Part shown: piece by piece, positions 44,485 to 52,912 of the stretch
Layout of the letters: each line of letters opens with the position of its first letter
Numbering within the stretch: the stretch's first letter is position 1
DNA from: Ancylomarina sp963977525
Lineage (GTDB): Bacteria > Bacteroidota > Bacteroidia > Bacteroidales > Marinifilaceae
Direction of reading: 5' to 3'
Length of the DNA stretch: 64,000 nucleotides
Assembly (NCBI GenBank): GCA_963977525.1
Contig: CAXBPC010000002.1
Coordinates: 124,001 to 188,000 of the forward strand
The notes under the pieces: generated by a model
Seen by the model: only the letters and a program-made list of their open reading frames with translations
Database searches by the model: none
What the model was told of the DNA's origin: nothing
Program-made: the position numbers and the translations under genes

Positions 44485-45132
44485 TTACTTATTAGGACTA
44501 GTTGCTTGTTTTAACTCAGTGCAGAACGTGTTTACAAGAGAGACATTCTTTAAGCCAGGTTCGTCTTCAAATCCTGAATTAATATCAATGGCAAAAAGCT
44601 GAGGATGTTTTAGTTTCTGTAATTGTTGAACATCTTCTGGTTTGATGCCTCCACTTAAGAAAAAAGGTTTATTCCCCTTGTATTTGTCTAATAGAGTCCA
44701 GTCAAATTTTCTGCCACTACCACCGTAGTTCTTTGATGAGGTGTCGAACAAATAATAGTCAACAACAGATTCGTAGGCTTCCAATTGATTAAAATTGAAT
44801 TCTTCATCCATCTGAAATGCTTTTATAACGCCAAAGCCAAGCTTTTTCAAATCGTTACAATATTGAGGCTTTTCATCCCCATGGCATTGAATAAAGTCGA
44901 ACTCGTATTCGTAGTCTTTAAGTGTCCATAGGATATCTTCCGATCGAGCATTTACAAATACAGCTATCTTTTTAATATGCTTGGGTATTTTACTTGTAAT
45001 TCCTTTATTAAGTGTATCTCCGACGAATCGTTTCGATCTTTCAACAAAGATGAATCCCATATAATCGATATCTACTTTAGCTATACGTTCTATGTTTTCT
45101 GGACTTTTAAGCCCGCATACTTTTAGTTTCAT
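44485..45132 (-). CDS. trpF: Phosphoribosylanthranilate isomerase
   Basis: The 215-residue TIM-barrel enzyme performs the Amadori rearrangement of phosphoribosylanthranilate. It starts MKLKVCGLKSPENIERI, the usual catalytic-Cys start, and holds IQCHGDEKPQYC, DTSSKNYGGSGRKFDW and the C-terminal FLSGGIKPEDV and AIDINSGFEDEPGLK. It is separate from trpC, which lies 10 bp upstream. Confidence 0.94.
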   Translation of the reverse strand: MKLKVCGLKSPENIERIAKVDIDYMGFIFVERSKRFVGDTLNKGITSKIPKHIKKIAVFVNARSEDILWTLKDYEYEFDFIQCHGDEKPQYCNDLKKLGFGVIKAFQMDEEFNFNQLEAYESVVDYYLFDTSSKNYGGSGRKFDWTLLDKYKGNKPFFLSGGIKPEDVQQLQKLKHPQLFAIDINSGFEDEPGLKNVSLVNTFCTELKQATSPNK

Positions 45133-45142
45133 TGTTTCGATT

Positions 45143-45931
45143 TTAAAGGCTTAGCTTATGAGTTAATTCAGAACAAACTTTACCAGGATTATCATGCTTC
45201 ATAAAGTATTCCCCAATCAGAAAAGCTTGGAATCCATTCGATTTTAAAAAGCGAATATCTTGTTCTCCTTTGATTCCACTTTCAGCTACTTTCACGAAAG
45301 TGTTAGGTATCTGTTCAGATAATTTAATAGAGTGATTAAGATCTACAGAGAAATCTTTTAGGTTACGATTATTAATACCAACTAAGTCAATTAATGGGTT
45401 GATATGATTCAGCTCTGATTCGTTATGGATCTCCAAAAGGATTTCTAAACCTAAATCTTTAGCAATTCTACTCATGTTTTCCACTTCTCTGGGAGTTAGA
45501 ATTGCCGCTATCAATAGGATCAGGTCTGCACCCATAGCTTTGCTCTGGTAGATTTGATAAGGATCTATTAAGAAATCTTTACGCAAAAGCGGCATCGTCA
45601 GTTGCTTGCGAGCTTTATCAAAATCATCATCATGTGCGCCAAAAAAGAGTTGGTCGGTTAAAACAGAAACAACAGCAACATTGGCTTCTTGATAAGACTC
45701 AACTACTTTTTGAATATTTGCATCCGCATTAATAGGACCTTTCTTAGGCGATTGTCTTTTGAACTCTGATATGATACCAGATTTATTATCATCTAAAATT
45801 GCTGCCTTTGCGGAATAACAAGCTCTATTAAAGAGAGTTTGCTTTTTTAGATCATCAATGCTGAATTGTGCCTGAAGAAGAGCAACTTCTTTGTGTTTTT
45901 GTTCGACAATAGTTCGTAATATATCGTGCAT
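45143..45931 (-). CDS. trpC: Indole-3-glycerol phosphate synthase
   Basis: The 262-residue enzyme closes the indole ring. It has the signature GIISEFKRQSPKKGPIN, SVLTDQLFFGA, LLRKDFLIDPYQI, DLVGINNRNLKDFSVDL and AESGIKGEQDI in the usual order. It is a single-function protein, 15 bp after trpD and 10 bp before trpF. Confidence 0.95.
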   Translation of the reverse strand: MHDILRTIVEQKHKEVALLQAQFSIDDLKKQTLFNRACYSAKAAILDDNKSGIISEFKRQSPKKGPINADANIQKVVESYQEANVAVVSVLTDQLFFGAHDDDFDKARKQLTMPLLRKDFLIDPYQIYQSKAMGADLILLIAAILTPREVENMSRIAKDLGLEILLEIHNESELNHINPLIDLVGINNRNLKDFSVDLNHSIKLSEQIPNTFVKVAESGIKGEQDIRFLKSNGFQAFLIGEYFMKHDNPGKVCSELTHKLSL

Positions 45932-45946
45932 GATTTCAATAGTGAT

Positions 45947-46942
45947 TTAGATTTCTTTTTGAACGAGTTTGTTAAGTGCATTCAGTGCCTGTCCTGATTC
46001 CAATGAAACTCTTGCTCTATCAAACGCATCTTCTCTTGATAATTCTGAATGAAGACAGTGAATTGCAACACCCGCATTGGCAATACACACCGAGTTTTGA
46101 GCTTCACTACCATTCCCTTTCAGGATCTTCACAAATAGTTTGGCAGCTTCTTCGACAGATTGACCTCCGTATAATTCTTCGGGTGCTAGAAGTTTAAAAC
46201 CTAAATCATGAGGACTAAGTATTTCCTCTCTATCATTAGATATAAGTTTCACCTTATCCGTTAAGGCGATTTCGTCGTAACCATCAATATTGTGAATGAT
46301 CGTATACTTCGTTTCAGTTTCTTGCAGCACATATTGGTATAGACGAGCCAACTCTAAATCATAAACACCAACAATTTGATGCTTTGGTTGCGATGGGTTA
46401 ACCAAAGGTCCTAGCATATTGAAAAATGTTCTAATACCTAGATTTCTTCTAATAGATGCTACATTTTTCATTGCAGGATTGAAACGTGGTGCATGTAAAA
46501 AGCAAATGTTAGACCGTTCCAAATCTTCTTTTAACTCACTTTCCTTATCCTTAAACTGATAGCCTAAATATTCAATAACATTTGATGATCCACAAAAAGA
46601 GGATACACTGTAATTACCATGTTTGCTAACCATTTCACCAGCACCTGCTACTATAAACGAAGCTAATGTTGATATATTAAACGTGTTTTTAGTATCGCCA
46701 CCAGTACCACAGAGATCGATACAATTGTAATCGCTTAAATTAACAGGTATTCCCATTTTTAGAAGCGCAGTTCTAAAACCGCTAAGTTCGTCAACGCTTA
46801 TACTACGCATTTGAAATACGGTGAGAAAAGCGATGATTTGAGCTTCATTGAATTCGCCTTTTGTAATTTGTACCAGAACCTCTTCAGCTTCTTGCTTTGA
46901 AAGGGTTTTGTATTCGAATAAATGATGTAATATATTTTTCAT
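45947..46942 (-). CDS. trpD: Anthranilate phosphoribosyltransferase
   Basis: The 331-residue protein attaches phosphoribose to anthranilate. It shows DLCGTGGDTKNTFNIST (PRPP-binding), KHGNYSVSSFCGSSNVIEYLG and the ARFNPAMKNVASIRRNLGIRTFFN stretch divided as RFNPAMKNVASIRRNL and GIRTFFNMLGP. It is not fused to TrpG, which is a separate gene 48 bp upstream. Confidence 0.95.
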   Translation of the reverse strand: MKNILHHLFEYKTLSKQEAEEVLVQITKGEFNEAQIIAFLTVFQMRSISVDELSGFRTALLKMGIPVNLSDYNCIDLCGTGGDTKNTFNISTLASFIVAGAGEMVSKHGNYSVSSFCGSSNVIEYLGYQFKDKESELKEDLERSNICFLHAPRFNPAMKNVASIRRNLGIRTFFNMLGPLVNPSQPKHQIVGVYDLELARLYQYVLQETETKYTIIHNIDGYDEIALTDKVKLISNDREEILSPHDLGFKLLAPEELYGGQSVEEAAKLFVKILKGNGSEAQNSVCIANAGVAIHCLHSELSREDAFDRARVSLESGQALNALNKLVQKEI

Positions 46943-46989
46943 TTTATCTTATTTTATCTTTGATGATTTATGAATTAACTGAATAGAGA

Positions 46990-47562
46990 TTAGTCATTTC
47001 TCAGCCAATTCATAATCATTTGCATGCCTTGTGGTGTTAAAATAGACTCGGGGTGAAATTGGATGCCTTCCACATCGTATTCTTTGTGCCTTAAACCCAT
47101 AATCATCTTTGCATCATCTCTACAAGTTACTTCAAGGCAATCAGGTAAATCTGTTTCAGCAACATTCCATGAATGGTAACGCCCAGCTTTAAAGACTTGA
47201 GGAATACCTTTTAATACTTTTGAATTTTCACTGCACTTTGTGATATCATTGGCTATGCCATGATATACCTTTTCGGGATTTTCTAATACGCCACCAAACA
47301 CCTCCGCAATTGCTTGATGTCCTAAGCATATTCCTAAAATTGATTTTGTAGCAGCATATTTTTGAATCAAGGCTTTCAATATTCCTGCTTCATCAGGAAT
47401 TCCAGGTCCTGGTGATAGAAGAATTTTATCGTATTTTTCAACTTCTACTAACTCTATTTCTCTATTGCGATGGATTTCAATTTCACCAACATTAAGTTGA
47501 CGTATGTATTCAACCAAGTTGTATGTGAATGAATCGTAATTATCTAAGACTAATATTTTCAT
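46990..47562 (-). CDS. trpG: Anthranilate synthase component II (glutamine amidotransferase)
   Basis: The 190-residue class I amidotransferase supplies ammonia to TrpE. The catalytic Cys is in LGICLGHQAIAEVFGG and the His-Glu pair is in IQFHPESIL; the start MKILVLDNYDSFTYNL is typical. It lies 11 bp after trpE. As in many bacteria it could also serve folate synthesis (PabA), but its place in the trp operon argues for TrpG. Confidence 0.93.
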   Translation of the reverse strand: MKILVLDNYDSFTYNLVEYIRQLNVGEIEIHRNREIELVEVEKYDKILLSPGPGIPDEAGILKALIQKYAATKSILGICLGHQAIAEVFGGVLENPEKVYHGIANDITKCSENSKVLKGIPQVFKAGRYHSWNVAETDLPDCLEVTCRDDAKMIMGLRHKEYDVEGIQFHPESILTPQGMQMIMNWLRND

Positions 47563-47573
47563 GACATATTCTG

Positions 47574-48980
47574 TTATTTACTGATTCCCTCAGCTATTTT
47601 CATTGCTTTTCTTAGGGCTGCTAGCTTGTTATCTACTTCATTTAATTCATTCTCCGGTATTGACTTCTCAACCACACCTGCTCCAGCTTGATAGTATAAG
47701 GTGTTATCTTTACTCAAGAATGTTCGAATCATGATAGCCTGATTTACTTCACCATTAAACCCTATTGAGCCTATACATCCACCGTAGAATCCACGACTTG
47801 TAGGTTCATATTTGTCTATAAGCTCCATCGCTTTATACTTCGGTGCACCAGATAAGGTTCCCGCAGGAAATGTATTCCCAATCAAATCAAAGGTGTTGTA
47901 ATCCTTAGGTAACTCCCCAGAAACTTTTGAAACCAAATGGATGACATGTGAATAAAATTGAACCTCACGGAATGTTTCGATTTTTATATTTGTTGCATTT
48001 CGACTCAAATCATTTCTAGCTAAATCTACTAGCATGACATGCTCTGATTGTTCTTTTTCATCAGCTTGAAGCTGTTTTGCTAACTCAATATCTTGCAAAG
48101 CGTCACCTGTTCTTCGGAAGGTTCCAGCAATAGGGTGGATATATGCTTTATTGTTTTTTACTTCTATTTGAGCCTCAGGTGATGAACCCATAATTCTAAA
48201 GGAACCACAATCGAAATAAAATAGATAGGGTGAAGGGTTTACAGAACGAAGAGCTCTATACAGATTAAAATCATCACCTTGATAAGATTTTGAGAAGGAC
48301 CTTGAAAGAACAATCTGAAAAACATCTCCTCGTCTGCAATGTTTGATTCCTTTCTCAACCATACCAAGGTAATCTTGATCACTCATGTTCGTTTTCTCAT
48401 CTTCGTCCTTTAAAGAGAAATTAAAACGTGGAATATTGTGATTACGAAGCAAATCTTCAATCTCTTTTATTCTAGAGTCTTCATCATTTTGAGTTAACTC
48501 AACGATAGTCAACGTATTATTAAAGTGATTAACTTCTATGATAAATCGATAAAGAGAGTAGGAGAGTTGTGGTATTTTCTCCCCTGGCTTCTCGGTAAAT
48601 GTCAAGCTTTCAAAACCTGGAACAGCGTCAAAAGAAGTGTAACCAAATAAAGCATTTGCTTTATTGATTTCATCTTTATCTTCAAGATCAAATTGTTTTA
48701 CGAATGATTCTAGTTGATTCGCTAAGAAACCAACTGGTTGATCTTTCATACTAGTTTCTATTCTATCAGATCCAATGCTTTCAATCAACAAATTGTCTAT
48801 TAAACAGATGTTAGCTATTGGTTCGAGTGCAATAAAAGAGCTTGCATTTTCAGGACTGTGGTAATCAGAACTTTCTAAGAGAATACCTTGTGGAAAGCGA
48901 TCTCTTAGCTTTAAGTACATACTAACAGGTGTTATAACATCGGCAAGCATTTCTTTTTTATAATGTTTGAATTTGATCAT
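47574..48980 (-). CDS. trpE: Anthranilate synthase component I
   Basis: The 468-residue enzyme turns chorismate into anthranilate. The feedback-site motif LLESS is near residue 35 and the chorismate-binding C-terminal half contains VNPSPYLFYFDCG, GSSPEAQIEV, PIAGTFRRTGD, FPAGTLSGAPK and YYQAGAGVVEKSIPENE. It is the first structural gene of trpEGDCFBA and is preceded, within 180 bp, by a Trp-codon leader and terminator. Confidence 0.95.
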   Translation of the reverse strand: MIKFKHYKKEMLADVITPVSMYLKLRDRFPQGILLESSDYHSPENASSFIALEPIANICLIDNLLIESIGSDRIETSMKDQPVGFLANQLESFVKQFDLEDKDEINKANALFGYTSFDAVPGFESLTFTEKPGEKIPQLSYSLYRFIIEVNHFNNTLTIVELTQNDEDSRIKEIEDLLRNHNIPRFNFSLKDEDEKTNMSDQDYLGMVEKGIKHCRRGDVFQIVLSRSFSKSYQGDDFNLYRALRSVNPSPYLFYFDCGSFRIMGSSPEAQIEVKNNKAYIHPIAGTFRRTGDALQDIELAKQLQADEKEQSEHVMLVDLARNDLSRNATNIKIETFREVQFYSHVIHLVSKVSGELPKDYNTFDLIGNTFPAGTLSGAPKYKAMELIDKYEPTSRGFYGGCIGSIGFNGEVNQAIMIRTFLSKDNTLYYQAGAGVVEKSIPENELNEVDNKLAALRKAMKIAEGISK

Positions 48981-48998
48981 GGCTTTGAAAAATTGAAT

Positions 48999-49038
48999 AT
49001 AAAAAAAGCGACCTACTGAATAATCAGTAGGTCGCTTA
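48999..49038 (-). terminator. trp attenuator terminator
   Basis: AGCGACCTACTGA (49007-49019) pairs perfectly with TCAGTAGGTCGCT (49024-49036), loop ATAA; on the minus strand at least six T follow (49001-49006). It lies between the leader ORF and trpE, about 20 bp before the gene. Confidence 0.93.
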
Positions 49039-49066
49039 AATGCTGTTTTTATCTTTAATTAAAGAC

Positions 49067-49159
49067 TTAAGATTTGCATATAGGGTGGACGTTTCTGCTC
49101 AGGGTATATGAGAGATTAGTATTATGCCACCACCAAAATTTACAAACGAAAGCGTTCAT
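49067..49159 (-). CDS. trpL: trp leader peptide, 30 codons with three adjacent Trp codons
   Basis: The minus-strand ORF starts at ATG 49159, reads MNAFVCKFWWWHNTN and so on, and stops with TAA at 49067. The three adjacent TGG codons (residues 9-11) are the signal that would sense charged tRNA-Trp. The stop lies about 30 bp before the terminator stem. It fits the textbook Trp attenuator; the length (30) exceeds E. coli trpL (14), so the ribosome-stop to terminator geometry differs. Confidence 0.9.
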   Translation of the reverse strand: MNAFVCKFWWWHNTNLSYTLSRNVHPICKS

Positions 49160-49182
49160 GGTTATTTCTTTTTAGATTGCTA

Positions 49183-49214
49183 CAAATGTTTCGATTTTTA
49201 AATTAAAATCCAAA
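49183..49214 (-). promoter_or_regulatory. Promoter of the trp leader transcript
   Basis: On the minus strand TTTG (49214-49211) is followed after exactly 20 bp by AACATTTG (49190-49183), close to the Bacteroidota consensus TTTG / TAnnTTTG. The start point would be near 49176, about 17 nt before the leader ATG. Confidence 0.65.
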
Positions 49215-49285
49215 TTTACTTGGTTAATAGTTAATTGTGTTTCATCTAAATAGGTTTGTAATTGTCAGATAATCAGCTTTCATTA

Positions 49286-50443
49286 TTATTTAATTTCGTC
49301 TGAAAAAAATGAATCTGCAAGCTTTCTGAGGTTGTATTCTGATGCCATAACTTCTCCATAAGCTCCTGCTGATCGAATGGCAATAAGGTCATTTCTTTTT
49401 GTCTCTGGCAAAGAAACAACCTTTCCAAAACAGTCCGATGATTCACAGATTGGTCCTACAACATCATAGTTTTCGAGAGCCTTATTTGAACTCATATTCT
49501 CGATTTTATGAAATGCTTGATATAGAGCTGGACGAAGTAAATCAGTCATCCCAGCATCTAAAATTGCAAATTTTGTGTTGATGCCTTTCTTGACATATAA
49601 GACACGAGAAATTAAGCTTCCGCATTGACCAACGATTGAACGACCTAATTCAAAATGAACTTCTTGATTTGCTTTTAGATTCAGAAATTCTTTGAAAAGA
49701 GCAAAGTAGTTTTTAAAATCAGGAATAGGTTCTTCATCAGGCTGATGATAGTTGATTCCGAAACCACCGCCAACATTAATATGATCGACAATAATTTGAT
49801 GATTTAGAAACCAATCTTGAATTTCATTAATACGAATACAAAGGCTCTTAAAAACACTCAAGTCAACAATCTGAGATCCGATATGAAAATGTAAACCAAT
49901 TAAATTTATGTTTTTAAATTCTTTTAAAATGCTTAGAATTTCTTCAAATTCCCAAGGATTAATACCGAACTTATTCTCAGCTATACCCGTTGTGATATAA
50001 TGATGCGTATTAGCATTCACGTTGGGATTAATACGCAGAGCAATATTAGCAACCTTGTTTTTCGACTTGGCAATTTCTTCTATTACCTCTATTTCTGGAA
50101 TTGATTCACAATTGAAGCAAAATATATCAGTGTCAAGAGCTAGTTCAATCTCTCTATCAGATTTCCCAACCCCTGCATAAACAATTTTGTTTGCAGAGAA
50201 TCCAGTTTCAATTGACCTCTTTATCTCGTTCCCACTAACACAATCAGCTCCAAAGCCATATGATTGAATAAGTGAAAGTATGCGTGGATTTGCATTTGCT
50301 TTTATGGCGTAATGAACATGGTAATTGTACTGTGCAGCTTCTTCTTTAATGCTGATCAAGCTTTTCTCAAGGAGATCCATGTCGTAGTAATAGAATGGCG
50401 TTTCCTTTGAGTTTAAATAATTGTATGTAGATGAATTAATCAT
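49286..50443 (-). CDS. lysA: Diaminopimelate decarboxylase
   Basis: From the ATG at 50443 the protein has 385 residues. It makes L-lysine from meso-diaminopimelate. It shows the alanine-racemase-like barrel with the PLP lysine in VHYAIKANANPRIL, GLHFHIGSQI, NVGGGFGINY and the C-terminal CESSDCFGK substrate/dimer motif, then RSAGAYGEVMASEYN. It is 47 bp after lysC on the same strand, forming a two-gene lysine operon. The longer start (50470) adds nine residues without support. Confidence 0.93.
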   Translation of the reverse strand: MINSSTYNYLNSKETPFYYYDMDLLEKSLISIKEEAAQYNYHVHYAIKANANPRILSLIQSYGFGADCVSGNEIKRSIETGFSANKIVYAGVGKSDREIELALDTDIFCFNCESIPEIEVIEEIAKSKNKVANIALRINPNVNANTHHYITTGIAENKFGINPWEFEEILSILKEFKNINLIGLHFHIGSQIVDLSVFKSLCIRINEIQDWFLNHQIIVDHINVGGGFGINYHQPDEEPIPDFKNYFALFKEFLNLKANQEVHFELGRSIVGQCGSLISRVLYVKKGINTKFAILDAGMTDLLRPALYQAFHKIENMSSNKALENYDVVGPICESSDCFGKVVSLPETKRNDLIAIRSAGAYGEVMASEYNLRKLADSFFSDEIK

Positions 50444-50490
50444 GTGTACTAAGTTTAGGAGTTGATTCAATAATTAAACTGTGACATTTT

Positions 50491-51801
50491 CTATATGAAA
50501 AGTTTATTCAATGATTTTAAGGCTTCAACCTTATTTTCTTGATCAACTAATACTGAAATATTGTGATTGCTTCCGCCGTATGAAATCATTCTAAGAGGTG
50601 TTTCTTCTAGAGCTTCAAATACTAATTTAGCTGAACCTGATGCTTCAGATATAAAATCACCTACAATACAAATAATTGACTGATTGTTATCAATTTCAAC
50701 GATCCCAAATTTTTCCAATTCAGCTTCAATTTCTTTAAGTTTACTTGTGTCATCAATAGTTAGAGACACAGCAACTTCTGAAGTTGTAATCATATCAATT
50801 GGCGTTCTATAAATTTCAAATACTTCAAATATTTTTCTTAAAAATCCGTAAGCCAATAACATACGCCCTGATTTGATTTTTATAGCTGTAATACCATCTT
50901 TGGCTGCTACAGCTTTAATACGCTTATGATCTAATTTGGTTGAAATTAGTGTTCCTTCATCAATAGGGCTAAGTGTGTTTTTAAGACGTACAGGTATATT
51001 GCTTAATTTGCATGGTAAGACACTTGCTGGGTGCATTATTTTTGCTCCAAAATAGGCTAGTTCTGCAGCTTCGTCGAAAGATAATTCACTAATAGCATAA
51101 GTGTTTTCGACAAAGCGAGGATCGTTGTTGTGAAACCCATCAATATCAGTCCAGATTTGAACTTCTTCAGCTGAAATTGCTACGCCAATAAGTGAAGCAG
51201 AGTAATCACTTCCTCCTCGGTGAAGATTGTCGACTTCGCCATAAGTATTTCTACAAATATATCCTTGAGTAATAAAAAGTTTTGATTGAGGATGTTGATT
51301 GATTTCTCTCTTCAGGTTTTCTTGGATATAATAATTATCAGGTTCACCATCCTTGTCAATCCTCATGAAATTAAGCGCAGGAAGTAGGACTGAATCGACA
51401 TGGTTTTCAGCCAAATGATAGTGAAACATTGCGGTTGAAATTAATTCACCTTGAGCTAGAACAGCCTTCTCCTGAAGTTGAGTAAAGGTTTTGTGAACAA
51501 AGTTGCGAATATATATAAAGTGGGAATTGATTAATTCCAATCCTTTAGTTAGGTACTTATCACTTGTATATAGTTCATTAACTCTTGATATGTAGCTTTG
51601 TTCAAGATTTTCAATTTTTTGAAGCGCATTTTCATCGTCTCCTTTATAAAGGAACTCTGTAATTTCGACTAATGCATTGGTTGTACCTGCCATTGCTGAC
51701 AGTACTACAATGCACGACTCTTCATTTTTTACAATTTGGGCTAGATTTTGGATTCGTTGAGGAGTTCCAACGGATGTGCCGCCAAATTTTAGGATTTTCA
51801 T
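50491..51801 (-). CDS. lysC: Aspartate kinase (monofunctional)
   Basis: The 436-residue protein phosphorylates aspartate, the entry to lysine and diaminopimelate. It has the start MKILKFGGTSVGTPQRI, GGSDYSASLIGVAI, and tandem ACT domains from about residue 300 (ITAIKIKSG, ISYGGSNHNISVLVDQ). No homoserine-dehydrogenase domain is fused. Pairing with lysA and the Lys-rich leader upstream make lysine the likely controlling amino acid. Confidence 0.93.
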   Translation of the reverse strand: MKILKFGGTSVGTPQRIQNLAQIVKNEESCIVVLSAMAGTTNALVEITEFLYKGDDENALQKIENLEQSYISRVNELYTSDKYLTKGLELINSHFIYIRNFVHKTFTQLQEKAVLAQGELISTAMFHYHLAENHVDSVLLPALNFMRIDKDGEPDNYYIQENLKREINQHPQSKLFITQGYICRNTYGEVDNLHRGGSDYSASLIGVAISAEEVQIWTDIDGFHNNDPRFVENTYAISELSFDEAAELAYFGAKIMHPASVLPCKLSNIPVRLKNTLSPIDEGTLISTKLDHKRIKAVAAKDGITAIKIKSGRMLLAYGFLRKIFEVFEIYRTPIDMITTSEVAVSLTIDDTSKLKEIEAELEKFGIVEIDNNQSIICIVGDFISEASGSAKLVFEALEETPLRMISYGGSNHNISVLVDQENKVEALKSLNKLFI

Positions 51802-51888
51802 GCTTATTATTTTGTAATAGTTAGAAAATATAAACCTTGATTGTTTTATTAATGGTTAGCAAGGTTTAAATCTTAATACTTGAGCTAT

Positions 51889-51926
51889 AAAAAAAAAGAA
51901 AGCCTGCAGAATTTCTGCAGACTTTT
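51889..51926 (-). terminator. Attenuator terminator of the lysine operon
   Basis: AAGCCTGCAGA (51900-51910) pairs with TCTGCAGACTT (51914-51924), with one G-U pair, and on the minus strand nine T follow with one C inside. It lies about 90 bp before lysC and 43 bp after the leader ORF. Confidence 0.85.
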
Positions 51927-51966
51927 AAATATTTTAAAGCTTCACATCATTCCACATAGCATTGAC

Positions 51967-52023
51967 TCAATAGTGTTTCTTGTGTTTTATCTCTTTATAC
52001 ATTGTGGTAAATAGTGTTCTCAT
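51967..52023 (-). CDS. Lys-rich leader peptide, 18 codons
   Basis: The minus-strand ORF from ATG 52023 to TGA 51967 reads MRTLFTTMYKEIKHKKHY. It has four Lys, three of them in the last seven residues, and three Thr. With a terminator just downstream and lysC/lysA next, this fits an attenuator responding to lysine (perhaps threonine as well). No lysine riboswitch is seen. Confidence 0.78.
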   Translation of the reverse strand: MRTLFTTMYKEIKHKKHY

Positions 52024-52043
52024 TTGTTTAAATTTTGTTGATG

Positions 52044-52078
52044 CAAATATGATGAAAAAATTAAAATGAAAAAACAAA
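52044..52078 (-). promoter_or_regulatory. Candidate promoter of the lysine leader transcript
   Basis: On the minus strand CATATTTG (52051-52044) resembles TAnnTTTG, with TTTG 23 bp upstream (52078-52075), a little longer than usual. The start point would be near 52037, 14 nt before the leader ATG, as in the trp leader. Confidence 0.45.
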
Positions 52079-52263
52079 AACGAATAAAATTTCACAAATA
52101 ACTGTATTATTAACTCTTTGTTTAAAACTAAACACGTCGAGGCGTATGTTTATTAGGATTCAATTTATGAATACCTTAAAGATGATTTGGATGTATTATA
52201 ACAATTGCAAGAGCTAGGTTGGGTTTTTAGAAGTCAATACGAATAATCTATGAAAGGTCATAT

Positions 52264-52383
52264 AAAAGAAAAAACTCAGGTCCCCACCTGAGTTTTCTAA
52301 CTAACCTAAATCTAACCTATGAAAACTACTAAACTCATGTGATTCAGAGTTTAGAATTGATTTTGGAAATCAATTTTGCTTTG
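52264..52383 (-). ncRNA. Candidate small RNA of about 120 nt with a single-stranded linker antisense to translation starts
   Basis: On the minus strand a TATGTTTG box (52397-52390), matching TAnnTTTG, would start a transcript near 52383. In order follow hairpin 1 (AATTGATTT/AAATCAATT, 52375-52355), hairpin 2 (CTAAACTC/GAGTTTAG, 52354-52329), a 32-nt unpaired linker (52328-52297) and a perfect terminator hairpin (AAAACTCAGGT-loop-ACCTGAGTTTT, 52296-52271) with a T-run. The linker is the reverse complement of CTAACTAACC...CCTATGAAAA, which looks like a Bacteroidota translation start. It is not a known RNA that I can name. The remaining gene-free sequence, 52398-52570, shows nothing. Confidence 0.65.
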
Positions 52384-52570
52384 CTACTACAAACATACAG
52401 GATTATTTTTTCGAGAAAAAATAATCTGAGTTAAAGAAGGTTAAAAGTGTGGCTGTTAACCGAGTATTGTCATATTTTGGATATCTGTAATCCTAAAATA
52501 TCACTTCGTTCTCGACTTAAGTATCAAATAAATTGGACGGGTGTAATAAAGCTGGATTTAGCTTTAAGTT

Positions 52571-52912
52571 TTATGGTTTTCTAAATGTACCTACTCCAGT
52601 GATAATAGCCTTAGCCATTTTTTCCTCATCGCTACCATCGGTTTGAGAAAGGTGGTACATAGAATGAATAACAACACCTATATCGTCAATCTCTACACGA
52701 CCTGTCCAGCAGGCCAGAGAGCCATATTTTCCAAAGTCAACCATAAATGCAATAACGTTATCTTTAAAACGTCCAATAATTTCAAATTTTTCTTCGAAAT
52801 TCGGAAGTCCAATTCCAGTTTGGAATGTTCCTGTGATGTTCTGACCATCAATACTTAAATTCATTTCAGAATTATACTGATTTCGCCAACGTCCGTTTAA
52901 ATTTATGTTCAT
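52571..52912 (-). CDS. Avidin-family-like protein with altered biotin pocket
   Basis: The 113-residue protein fits the eight-strand avidin/streptavidin pattern: GRWRNQYNSEMNLSI (as WYNQLGS), ITGTFQTGIG (as LTGTYESAVG), CWTGRV (as TWSGQY), IHSMYHL (as INTQWLL) and GVGTFRKP (as VGHDTFTKV). Compared with streptavidin, N23, S27 and W92 equivalents remain, but Y43 becomes F, W79 F, W108 Y, T90 A and D128 is lost (my hand alignment). Biotin binding, if any, should be weak, and another ligand is possible. No signal peptide is present, so it appears cytoplasmic. It is a single gene on the minus strand upstream of argS. Confidence 0.7.
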   Translation of the reverse strand: MNINLNGRWRNQYNSEMNLSIDGQNITGTFQTGIGLPNFEEKFEIIGRFKDNVIAFMVDFGKYGSLACWTGRVEIDDIGVVIHSMYHLSQTDGSDEEKMAKAIITGVGTFRKP

